Shown here: piece by piece, positions 1-5,851 of the stretch | Numbering within the stretch: the first letter of the stretch is position 1 | Layout of the letters: the number at the start of each line of letters is the position of its first letter | DNA from: Oligoflexia bacterium | GTDB lineage: Bacteria > Bdellovibrionota > UBA1018 > CAIMNF01 | Direction: 5' to 3' | Length of the DNA: 13,713 bases | Assembly: GCA_903858975.1 (NCBI GenBank) | Contig: CAIOKW010000053.1 | Location: forward strand, 1 to 13,713 | The notes under the pieces: generated by a model | Seen by the model: only the letters and a program-made list of their open reading frames with translations | Told to the model about the DNA's origin: nothing | Databases searched by the model: none | Translations under genes and position numbers: made by a program

Positions 1-1008
1 ACGAAGTTCACGAACATTTCCCGGCCATGCATTCACTTGAAGTTTGGTCAGCGCATCTCCGCTGAGAGATTTATCAAACTCCTTTGAAAACTGAATCGCC
101 AGCGCTCGAATATCCTCAGGTCGCGAACGGAGAGACGGAATTTCAATGGGAATGGAAGCGAGCCTGAAATATAAGTCCTGCCGAAACTTACCCTGTTCGA
201 CCAAGGTTTTTAAATGCTTGTGGGTTGCGCAGACGATTCTCACATCAGCGTGTAGAACTCGATCAGAACCTACAGGGCGAATTTCTCCACTTTCTAAAAA
301 TCGAAGGAGCTTTACCTGAAGTTCAGGCGGAAGGTCCCCCACTTCATCTAAAAAAAGAGTCCCGCCATGAGCTTGAAGTAGAGCCCCAGGTCGATCCCGA
401 ATCGCTCCCGTGAAAGATCCTTTGATGTGACCAAAAAGCTCACTCTCAGCTAACGAAAGCGCAAGGGCACCACAGTTCAAAGGGACGAAGGGACGTGAAG
501 CCCGATCGGACCATGCATGAACTAACTTAGCGAGAACCTCTTTTCCAGTTCCCGTTTCGCCATTTAAATAGATGGAAAGTCGCGTGAGAGCCGACTTCTT
601 CACACTTTGGAGCATGGATTGACCTGCTTCAGACTCGGTATACCACGCACGCTCTCCACTCGGACATTCGACTACGGTAGCCCTCACTTCTGTTTCAGTG
701 AAAATAATTTCTGTGTCACCAATTTTAATTGTTACAAAAAATGGAAGATCAAAGGCCTGAAGTTTAAGGTCTCCTACTTTTGCCGTGAGTTGTGGCTGGA
801 GAACCATGAACACGAGCCCCCTTTCCTCATGGCGCTCAATGATGACCGATTCAGACGAAAGCTTTGGATCACGAAGCTGGTGCTTTTGACTAAGGTCGGT
901 ACCCAGTACGACTGGGAACTGGGTCCATTTGAGGGTTCTACGGTGGCCGCTCGGATCTAGAATTTGTGCAAAAAGTGTTTTCATACCTGACTGAAAAGCA
1001 ATCACCAT
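1..1008 (-). CDS. Sigma-54-dependent transcriptional activator, partial (C-terminus off the left edge)
   Basis: This is an open frame of 336 codons that runs off the window at base 1. It encodes a bacterial enhancer-binding protein, an AAA+ ATPase that remodels sigma-54 RNA polymerase. Visible AAA+ motifs are Walker A GETGTGKE (residues 150-157), the sigma-54 contact loop as GSFTGA (197-202; the usual form is GAFTGA), Walker B GTLFLDE (216-222), the arginine-finger region FRQDLYFRL (275-283) and the closing WPGNVREL. Residues about 10-115 look like an FHA domain ending in a typical IKIGDTEIIF strand. The usual FHA phosphopeptide-binding G-R and S-x-x-H residues are not evident, so phosphothreonine binding is doubtful. 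No receiver domain is present. The Fis-type DNA-binding domain would lie outside the window. I chose the ATG at 1008, which follows a GGGGGG run. An in-frame ATG at 984 is possible. The gene is divergent from engB. Confidence 0.92.
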   Translation of the reverse strand, partial: MVIAFQSGMKTLFAQILDPSGHRRTLKWTQFPVVLGTDLSQKHQLRDPKLSSESVIIERHEERGLVFMVLQPQLTAKVGDLKLQAFDLPFFVTIKIGDTEIIFTETEVRATVVECPSGERAWYTESEAGQSMLQSVKKSALTRLSIYLNGETGTGKEVLAKLVHAWSDRASRPFVPLNCGALALSLAESELFGHIKGSFTGAIRDRPGALLQAHGGTLFLDEVGDLPPELQVKLLRFLESGEIRPVGSDRVLHADVRIVCATHKHLKTLVEQGKFRQDLYFRLASIPIEIPSLRSRPEDIRALAIQFSKEFDKSLSGDALTKLQVNAWPGNVRELR

Positions 1009-1056
1009 GCCAGCCCCCCGGATTCAAATAGATCCATCTAGAGTGAGAACCTATGA

Positions 1057-1062
1057 TAGACT
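1057..1062 (+). promoter_or_regulatory. Possible -10 element of engB
   Basis: The hexamer TAGACT ends 8 nt before the engB ATG, and an overlapping TATGAT lies at 1052-1057. No convincing -35 is visible and there is no strong Shine-Dalgarno sequence before the ATG. Either hexamer would give a leader of only 0-7 nt. This is inference from the match alone. Confidence 0.25.
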
Positions 1063-1070
1063 GTAGGTAA

Positions 1071-1670
1071 ATGGCCTCAGAATACATCATCACACTCGCG
1101 GATATTGCCCAGATTCCTGGACTCTTTAAAAATGGCTTCCTTCAAGGACGGGCAGAGCCCCGAATTGCCTTTGTGGGAAGATCCAATGTCGGGAAAAGCT
1201 CCTTAATCAATGCTCTTCTAGAAGAGCGAATTGCTCGGGTTTCAGCAACCCCTGGCAAAACCAAGGCGATTCACTTTTTTCTTTGGGGAACGCATAAGAA
1301 AATTGTGGCCGATCTTCCGGGCTACGGCTTTGCTCGAGTGGCAAAGGATGAACAGAAGACCTGGGCCCGCTTGATGGACTCTTATTTTCATGCTGACTCA
1401 CGCCTGGAAGTCGTGATGATCTTGTTTGACAGCAGACACGGACCTACAGATCAGGATCTCGAAGCGCTTGAGTTTTTTGCTAGCAAAGGGACTCCGATTC
1501 AAATTGTTCTCACTAAAGTGGATCAGCTGAAAAACCAATCTGAAAGAGCGAAGCGAAAGAAAGAGATCCTTCAAGCCCTCGCACCCTATGAAATTGGGGA
1601 AGAGGATCTATTTTGGGTTTCTGTAAAAGATCGAAACACGCTTCATCAGCTCAGAGGCATGCTCAAATGA
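1071..1670 (+). CDS. engB: Ribosome biogenesis GTP-binding protein EngB/YsxC
   Basis: EngB (YihA/YsxC) is an essential TRAFAC GTPase that acts in the cytoplasm in late assembly of the large ribosomal subunit. The 199-residue length is typical for the family. G1 is GRSNVGKS (residues 36-43), the G2-region threonines lie in ATPGKT (59-64), G3 is DLPG (81-84) followed by the family-typical YGFA, and G4 is TKVD (148-151). The segment FDSRHGPTDQD (119-129) is also characteristic of EngB. The G5 region is less canonical (VSVKD, 183-187). The downstream LD-carboxypeptidase starts inside the engB stop (ATGA, 1667-1670), so the two are probably one transcript with coupled translation. There is no strong Shine-Dalgarno sequence upstream of the ATG (GTAGGTAA is weak), and -10-like hexamers lie very close. 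Identity is secure. Confidence 0.96.
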   Translation: MASEYIITLADIAQIPGLFKNGFLQGRAEPRIAFVGRSNVGKSSLINALLEERIARVSATPGKTKAIHFFLWGTHKKIVADLPGYGFARVAKDEQKTWARLMDSYFHADSRLEVVMILFDSRHGPTDQDLEALEFFASKGTPIQIVLTKVDQLKNQSERAKRKKEILQALAPYEIGEEDLFWVSVKDRNTLHQLRGMLK

Positions 1671-2674
1671 TTCGGCTTGGGATCGTTGCGACCTCATCCG
1701 TAATTCCAAAAGTAGAATTTGAATTTGGGATCGATTTTTTGCGACAAAAAGGATTCCACGTTGAAGTGCATCCGACGGTGCTCGGAGAATATTATTTTTA
1801 TCCCGCACCCGATGAAGTCCGTGCTCAGGCCCTCATTGAATCTGCGATGAACCCCGATTTGGATGCGCTTTGGTGCGCGCGTGGCGGCTACGGCGCCACT
1901 CACCTCCTTCCTTTCTTAAATCGCGCCAAAAAGAAACTTCAGAATAAGAAAATCAAGAAGAAGACGCTTCTGGGCTACAGCGATGCCACCGCACTTCTTG
2001 AATGGTTCCGAGTCAATCTCGGATGGAATACAATTCATGCTCCGATGCCGTCTCTTCGGACATTTTCACTTCTCAGTAAAGAGGAGTGGAACAGCGTAGA
2101 ATCCCTCCTCGGGCACGCCACCCTTAAAAATAAATTGGGGAATCATCACTATCAGCTGTCACCCATTTTTATTCCGAAGGGATTCAAGGGTGCACAAGCA
2201 CCACTCGTCGGCGGAAATCTTTTTGTTTGGAACTCGTTGATTGGAACCAAAGATCAAGGCAATGCTCGGGGTAAGATTCTCTTCCTTGAGGAAATCTCTG
2301 AAAACATGGGCCGCATTAACCGGATGATGCATCACCTAGAACAGTCGGGAGGACTGAAGGGCGTGAAAGCGATCGTTCTTGGGGATTTCATGGATTGCTT
2401 AGACACCGTTCCCAGCTGCCTGATCCATCCTCCTAAACCCGGAGTCGATGTGAAAACTTTCTTACGAAGCCCCCCTCAGGACGCGATGGGGCCTCTGCGA
2501 AAAGCTTATCCCTCGGATCAAGCCTTGGACTTCGTTTTCAAGGCCTTGGGCGAGCGTAATCAGCTGGCCGTTTTTAAAGGACTTCCGGTCGGGCACGGTC
2601 CTCACTATCATTCGCTGTACCTTGGAAAGAAGCACTCCCTGAGCGTAAAGGGTGGCTTTCAGCTGATTCCCTAG
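1667..2674 (+). CDS. LD-carboxypeptidase, peptidase family S66
   Basis: This 335-residue protein belongs to the S66 (LdcA) serine peptidases. These cleave the L-Lys/mDAP to D-Ala bond of peptidoglycan tetrapeptides during wall recycling, usually in the cytoplasm. The nucleophile motif GYSDAT puts Ser at residue 105. The conserved acidic motif LEEISE supplies the catalytic Glu (208 or 209), and GLPVGHG supplies His310. ARGGYG at 71-76 is the family's glycine-rich oxyanion segment. No signal peptide is visible, which fits a cytoplasmic enzyme. The ATG at 1667 was chosen because it overlaps the engB stop by 4 bp and has AGAGG about 9 nt upstream. Longer in-frame starts lie inside engB and are unlikely. 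The stretch at about 255-285, before the last catalytic motif, is richer in Pro and charged residues than I expect for LdcA. The family call is firm, but substrate preference cannot be read from sequence. Confidence 0.93.
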   Translation: MIRLGIVATSSVIPKVEFEFGIDFLRQKGFHVEVHPTVLGEYYFYPAPDEVRAQALIESAMNPDLDALWCARGGYGATHLLPFLNRAKKKLQNKKIKKKTLLGYSDATALLEWFRVNLGWNTIHAPMPSLRTFSLLSKEEWNSVESLLGHATLKNKLGNHHYQLSPIFIPKGFKGAQAPLVGGNLFVWNSLIGTKDQGNARGKILFLEEISENMGRINRMMHHLEQSGGLKGVKAIVLGDFMDCLDTVPSCLIHPPKPGVDVKTFLRSPPQDAMGPLRKAYPSDQALDFVFKALGERNQLAVFKGLPVGHGPHYHSLYLGKKHSLSVKGGFQLIP

Positions 2675-2732
2675 AGAAAGCTCAATGGTGTTTTGCGTCA
2701 TACCTTTTCACCTCTCTCCAATGCTTCCCTAG

Positions 2733-2762
2733 TTGCGGGAACCCCCCGACCAATGCTAGATT
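2733..2762 (+). promoter_or_regulatory. Probable promoter of tRNA-Leu
   Basis: The -35 TTGCGG (2733-2738) and the -10 TAGATT (2757-2762) are 18 bp apart. A TGC immediately before the -10 makes an extended -10. A start site near 2769 would give a precursor with about 14 nt of 5' leader. The match is good but untested. Confidence 0.45.
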
Positions 2763-2782
2763 GAAAATCTACATTTACAGAT

Positions 2783-2869
2783 GGCTCAGTGGTGGAATTG
2801 GTAGACGCGCTGGATTCAAAATCCAGTATCCTCACGGGTGTGCCGGTTCGATTCCGGCCTGAGCCACCA
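2783..2869 (+). tRNA. tRNA-Leu(CAA)
   Basis: This is an 87-nt class II tRNA with the 3' CCA encoded. The acceptor stem pairs GGCTCAG (2783-2789) with CTGAGCC (2859-2865), followed by discriminator A and CCA. The D-arm region carries GGTAGACGC, typical of leucine tRNAs. The anticodon stem CTGGA/TCCAG closes the loop TTCAAAA, giving anticodon CAA. A long variable arm follows, then the T-arm with GGTTCGATTCC. It would read UUG codons. A run of five T follows directly at 2871-2875. I see no duplicated 3' end nearby, so there is no sign that it has served as an integration site. Confidence 0.97.
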
Positions 2870-2947
2870 CTTTTTAAATGGAAATCATTGACTCCCACCC
2901 TTTCCCCGTCACCTCCGACACTCTATCGCTGACACCGCCAGCCCTGA

Positions 2948-2953
2948 TAAACT
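2948..2953 (+). promoter_or_regulatory. Possible -10 element of the small exported protein gene
   Basis: TAAACT ends 6 nt before the ATG at 2960, and no Shine-Dalgarno sequence is visible. CTGACA (2929-2934) resembles a -35 but is only 13 bp away, so the pairing is poor. It is listed because the same spacing and hexamer type recur at other gene starts in this window. Confidence 0.2.
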
Positions 2954-2959
2954 GATTTC

Positions 2960-3364
2960 ATGACGAAGTACTTTTTGGTTTCTATCGGGCTTGCATGGTT
3001 AGGTTTAAACGCTTCATCGCTCGCAGACCCCATCGATGAAACCACTTCCCTCTTGAAAACACCGAGCGCACGAGCAGTGGTGATTCAAAAAGATCCTGAA
3101 GCAAAAAAGGCCGATGATCGCGTCAAGTCACTGGGCTTAAGTGCAGGAAGTGAGCAGAAAGTATATGAGCTCAGCAGTGGGATCTTTGAGAAAATGGCCC
3201 TAGAGAGTGGCGGAGACGCTGAAAAAATGAGCAATCAAGTGCAAAAACTTTTGCGGGATCCGGGCTCGATTGAAAAACAACTTACCCCTGAACAAAGAGC
3301 TCAAATCCACGATCTCGCCAATGAAGCCGAATCAAACTCGGCCGTAAAACTGATCAGCCACTGA
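2960..3364 (+). CDS. Small exported protein of unknown function
   Basis: I do not recognise this 134-residue protein. The N-terminus is a signal peptide: Lys3, then a hydrophobic core at about 5-17, with likely cleavage after SSLA at residue 22. The mature part of about 112 residues is highly charged and looks mainly helical. It contains LTPEQRAQI near its C-terminus, a string reminiscent of the LTxxQ motifs of Spy/CpxP-type periplasmic proteins. One short string does not support that assignment. It has no mature cysteine, lipobox or membrane segment, so a soluble periplasmic or secreted location is inferred. It stands alone between tRNA-Leu and a convergent gene whose stop is 13 bp away. The length, a clean signal peptide and a consistent ATG make it a credible gene. 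Confidence 0.75.
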   Translation: MTKYFLVSIGLAWLGLNASSLADPIDETTSLLKTPSARAVVIQKDPEAKKADDRVKSLGLSAGSEQKVYELSSGIFEKMALESGGDAEKMSNQVQKLLRDPGSIEKQLTPEQRAQIHDLANEAESNSAVKLISH

Positions 3365-3377
3365 ACCACGTTTGCTC

Positions 3378-4166
3378 TTAATCACTCACTTTTACTGCAG
3401 GAACCCCACCCCAGATTTCGTAGGGCGGGATGACGGTTTTAGGCATCACCACTGAATTCGGCAAAACTTTTGCCCCTTCTCCAATCTCAACTCCCCCCAA
3501 AACCTTTGCATGGAGTCCAATAGTCGCGTGCTTATGGATCACCACCGGAGACACAATCAAATATCCGCCCATACCATAATGAGCCAAAATTACTGCCGAT
3601 CCGCCAATCGTCACTCCCTCTTCAAGAGTAATTAAGGAAGGATCTGAAATATTACTCGAATTGATCACGACGTTTCGACCCACCTTCATCCCCATGAGCC
3701 TAAAATAAATTAAATTAAAAGGGGTTGGCGTGATGAACTCAAGAAAGGTGTATCTCACCAGGTAGGTCAAGGCATTGTGAATGTACCACCCGATAAAACG
3801 GTTCGAGTAATCCTGGCCGCGTCCTGGCTTTACAAATGGAAGAACCACTAAGTTCACGAGCGGCACTACCCCGATTAAAGAGAACCCAAATACAAAGAAT
3901 CCTCCCCCAATACCCAATGCCACCGCAAACGCTTGCCATAGGAAAGACGCATGGATAGCAAGGGACCTCAAAAATTGAAAAAGGAGAATCGAGGGCGTGA
4001 TGGAAATGGAAACAATCAAGGTCGCTAAGAAATAAATCGGAATCAGAGTAAGGGCGTGTACCTTCTCTTTGTGTCGACGTAGCAATCGTTCATAAAGCCC
4101 CGACAATCCTCGTTGACCTTCTTCCTTCACCGTAAATTCTGGATGGGGACTCTTTTTTTCAGCCAT
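3378..4166 (-). CDS. Membrane-anchored left-handed beta-helix (hexapeptide) acyltransferase-like protein
   Basis: The protein has 262 residues. Residues 1-35 are polar and basic. About 39-65 and 78-111 are strongly hydrophobic and should form two or more membrane helices. From about 158 to the end there are hexapeptide repeats of the left-handed beta-helix fold, for example MKVGRNVVI, VTIGGSAVI and VEIGEGAKVLPNSVV (226-240). The end, IWGGVPAVKV, is the classic terminus of xenobiotic/serine acetyltransferase-type enzymes. His196 is a possible catalytic residue. The architecture, membrane helices followed by a beta-helix, resembles the C-terminal part of Pls/PosA-type polylysine synthetases, here as a free-standing protein. 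A role in acylating an envelope compound is inference. It lies 24 bp downstream of the methyltransferase gene, probably on one transcript. No clear Shine-Dalgarno sequence precedes the ATG. Confidence 0.82.
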   Translation of the reverse strand: MAEKKSPHPEFTVKEEGQRGLSGLYERLLRRHKEKVHALTLIPIYFLATLIVSISITPSILLFQFLRSLAIHASFLWQAFAVALGIGGGFFVFGFSLIGVVPLVNLVVLPFVKPGRGQDYSNRFIGWYIHNALTYLVRYTFLEFITPTPFNLIYFRLMGMKVGRNVVINSSNISDPSLITLEEGVTIGGSAVILAHYGMGGYLIVSPVVIHKHATIGLHAKVLGGVEIGEGAKVLPNSVVMPKTVIPPYEIWGGVPAVKVSD

Positions 4167-4190
4167 ATTTCGTATAGAAAAAAAGCGACC

Positions 4191-5225
4191 TTATCTAAAA
4201 TTTTCTGCGTAAACAAAAAACTCTTGTCGGTTACTGGCGAGCTGCATGGCAGTTAAGTCTTGAAACCCAAGCTCCCGAATTCGCTTTAAATAAAGCGGGA
4301 TATTTTCAGCAAACTTCCAGTCGTTCAACTTCACCGTCAGAAACCCGGTTTTTAACTTCAAGTTTCTTCCATAGACGCCACGCAAAGTTTGAATGACGTG
4401 CTGTAATTCATCGAGTGCTTCAAGGGGTGCTAGGTTCATATCAAGCACGAGCCAATCCGGGTTCACTTTGGAGAGATCTTCTTGGGTGACGACTTTTGCA
4501 AGTTTTTGAACAAAACTAAATTCACGTTCCCGGCTTAAACTTTCGTGCATATACTTTGGATCAATCCCCGTCACTGAGAGTCCACGAGCTAACATGGCGA
4601 TCGTGGCGCCTCCGGGGGAACATCCCACCTCAAGAACTTTCATCCCTGGCACTATTTTCGGCTGAAACCGATGAATCGCCTCTTCGATCTTCAGATATGC
4701 GCGGGAAGGAGCCTTCGCAGGAAGTGTGATATTGGGTTGATTTCCGGGAGCCGGATCCAAATGAGGACGATGCACGTGTTTTCCTAAAAACACTCGTCCC
4801 TCATCAATCCAAATCAAATCATAAACCGTTTGATTTACTGCCGGCACTCCGCCCAGCTTCAAAGTGTGGGATATGCCCTTCAATTCGTTTTCGAGGCGTG
4901 CATTCTTTCTGTAACCTTCTGGCTCATCTCCTGGAACAAAGGTGTCTCGCTCAAAACCGTGTACGATAGCGCCCTCAGGAATAGAATCAATGAGCTGCTC
5001 CAGCTCTGCTGGAGTCTTTGACTGACCCACACTCACACCAAAAAGGCGGGCGAAGATTCCTTGAGTTTCAATAATAGCGGGCTTGCTTCCATTCTCCTCT
5101 TTAAAGGTAATGAAGCCCGGACGGGAAAAAGCAAAGCGCAGATGTGGGAATTCATAGAGGATATCCTCTTTCATCGTTTTCTCGGCACCAAACTGACAAA
5201 CGGAATAATAGAAACGAGGAGTCAT
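4191..5225 (-). CDS. RlmM/FtsJ-like SAM-dependent ribose 2'-O-methyltransferase
   Basis: The protein has 344 residues from the ATG at 5225. The C-terminal half is an RrmJ/FtsJ-fold methyltransferase. SAM motif I is LEVGCSPGG (198-206). The four residues of the K-D-K-E 2'-O-methyltransferase tetrad can be placed at Lys179 (AYLKIEEA), Asp262 (LVLDMN), Lys299 (LTVKLN) and Glu335 (RQEFFVY). The N-terminal half (about 1-120) fits the THUMP-containing region of RlmM, which methylates C2498 of 23S rRNA in E. coli. The domain order and tetrad favour RlmM over RlmE, which lacks this N-terminal region, but the exact target is inferred. An in-frame TTG at 5264 would add 13 residues. I prefer the ATG because FYYSVCQFGAE then lies at the N-terminus, as in RlmM. 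It heads a two-gene unit with the acyltransferase-like gene and is divergent from tonB. Confidence 0.85.
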   Translation of the reverse strand: MTPRFYYSVCQFGAEKTMKEDILYEFPHLRFAFSRPGFITFKEENGSKPAIIETQGIFARLFGVSVGQSKTPAELEQLIDSIPEGAIVHGFERDTFVPGDEPEGYRKNARLENELKGISHTLKLGGVPAVNQTVYDLIWIDEGRVFLGKHVHRPHLDPAPGNQPNITLPAKAPSRAYLKIEEAIHRFQPKIVPGMKVLEVGCSPGGATIAMLARGLSVTGIDPKYMHESLSREREFSFVQKLAKVVTQEDLSKVNPDWLVLDMNLAPLEALDELQHVIQTLRGVYGRNLKLKTGFLTVKLNDWKFAENIPLYLKRIRELGFQDLTAMQLASNRQEFFVYAENFR

Positions 5226-5235
5226 ATGGAGAGGA

Positions 5236-5264
5236 GTTCTACCATAGATAGCTGAGATTCCCAA
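5236..5264 (-). promoter_or_regulatory. Candidate promoter of the methyltransferase-acyltransferase unit
   Basis: On the minus strand, TTGGGA (5264-5259) and TAGAAC (5241-5236) are separated by 17 bp, each matching the sigma-70 consensus at four of six positions. The -10 ends 10 nt before the ATG at 5225, so any leader would be about 3 nt. It is a consensus match only. Confidence 0.3.
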
Positions 5265-5293
5265 TTGAGCTTTCAGTTATTGAGATTTAGACT
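5265..5293 (+). promoter_or_regulatory. Candidate promoter of the tonB operon
   Basis: TTGAGC (5265-5270) and TAGACT (5288-5293) are separated by 17 bp. The -10 ends 6 nt before the tonB ATG, predicting transcription from about the A of the start codon. Its -35 directly abuts the -35 of the divergent candidate promoter. It is a consensus match only. Confidence 0.35.
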
Positions 5294-5299
5294 GGGGCC

Positions 5300-5851
5300 A
5301 TGCGGGCGTATTTTAAGTCACTTTTCTTTCACTTGGGGCTCCTCTTCGCCCTATTGCTTCTGATGCGCGCGCCTGAGCAGCCTCTGGAGATCCCCATTGA
5401 GTTAACCGAGTTCGCTCGCCCTAAGTCTGAAACGAGCCCCCCTCGGAGCCGATTTCAAGCCTCGAAAACTCAAAGTAAATCTCAAAGCAATTCCCCAGAT
5501 CAGACGGGAGCAACCAGTACCACCCCAAGCCTCAGTTCTAGCCAAAACGCTGCCCCGGAGGGGGTAGCTGAGGAATACGAAGTCGGAGAACTCCCGACCC
5601 TCTTAAATGAGGTTCGAATTCCGTATCCCCCGAGTGCAAAGGCGAAGGGAGTCCAAGGCTCGGTGATCTTTGACCTACTGATCGGATCTGATGGCTTTGT
5701 CAAAGCTGCCAAAACGATTCAATCCCCATCAAAAGAACTGAGTGACGCGGCTGAGATCGCCGTTAAGAAATTTCGATTTAAGCCCGCCAAAATCGGCGAC
5801 AAAGCCGTTGCAATTCAGATTCGCTACACCTATCGTTTCGTCCTAGAATGA
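5300..5851 (+). CDS. tonB: Energy transducer TonB
   Basis: This 183-residue TonB-family protein carries proton-motive energy, harvested by ExbB/ExbD in the inner membrane, to outer-membrane receptors. The layout is canonical. A short basic N-terminus is followed by one membrane anchor (about 8-22, Leu/Phe-rich). A Ser/Pro/Gln/Thr-rich periplasmic linker spans about 36-88. The TonB C-terminal domain spans about 100-183, with IPYPPSAKAKGVQGSV, a DGFVK turn and final strands ending YTYRFVLE. The linker is short and Ser-rich rather than the Pro-Glu/Pro-Lys repeats of E. coli TonB. The gene overlaps the receptor gene by 4 bp (ATGA), so this TonB is probably dedicated to that receptor. No ExbB or ExbD gene is in the window. 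No Shine-Dalgarno sequence is properly placed before the ATG (GGGG is only 2 nt away). Confidence 0.92.
   Translation: MRAYFKSLFFHLGLLFALLLLMRAPEQPLEIPIELTEFARPKSETSPPRSRFQASKTQSKSQSNSPDQTGATSTTPSLSSSQNAAPEGVAEEYEVGELPTLLNEVRIPYPPSAKAKGVQGSVIFDLLIGSDGFVKAAKTIQSPSKELSDAAEIAVKKFRFKPAKIGDKAVAIQIRYTYRFVLE

Noticed and set aside
607..960. 117-codon plus-strand open frame with an ATG
   Set aside because: It lies antisense to the sigma-54 activator, whose AAA+ motifs are intact across this stretch. Its translation has no recognisable features.
2783..2869. tRNA-Leu as an integration site for a mobile element
   Set aside because: No duplicated 3' end, integrase or foreign-looking segment is seen in the flanks.
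4171..4199. Promoter-like TTTAGA, 17 bp, TATACG on the minus strand before the acyltransferase-like gene
   Set aside because: It overlaps the end of the upstream gene in what looks like a two-gene unit, so it is probably a chance match in A/T-rich sequence. It is not strong enough to list.
5226..5264. N-terminal extension of the methyltransferase from a TTG at 5264
   Set aside because: It would add 13 residues ahead of the RlmM-like N-terminus and overlap the candidate promoter. The ATG at 5225 fits better.
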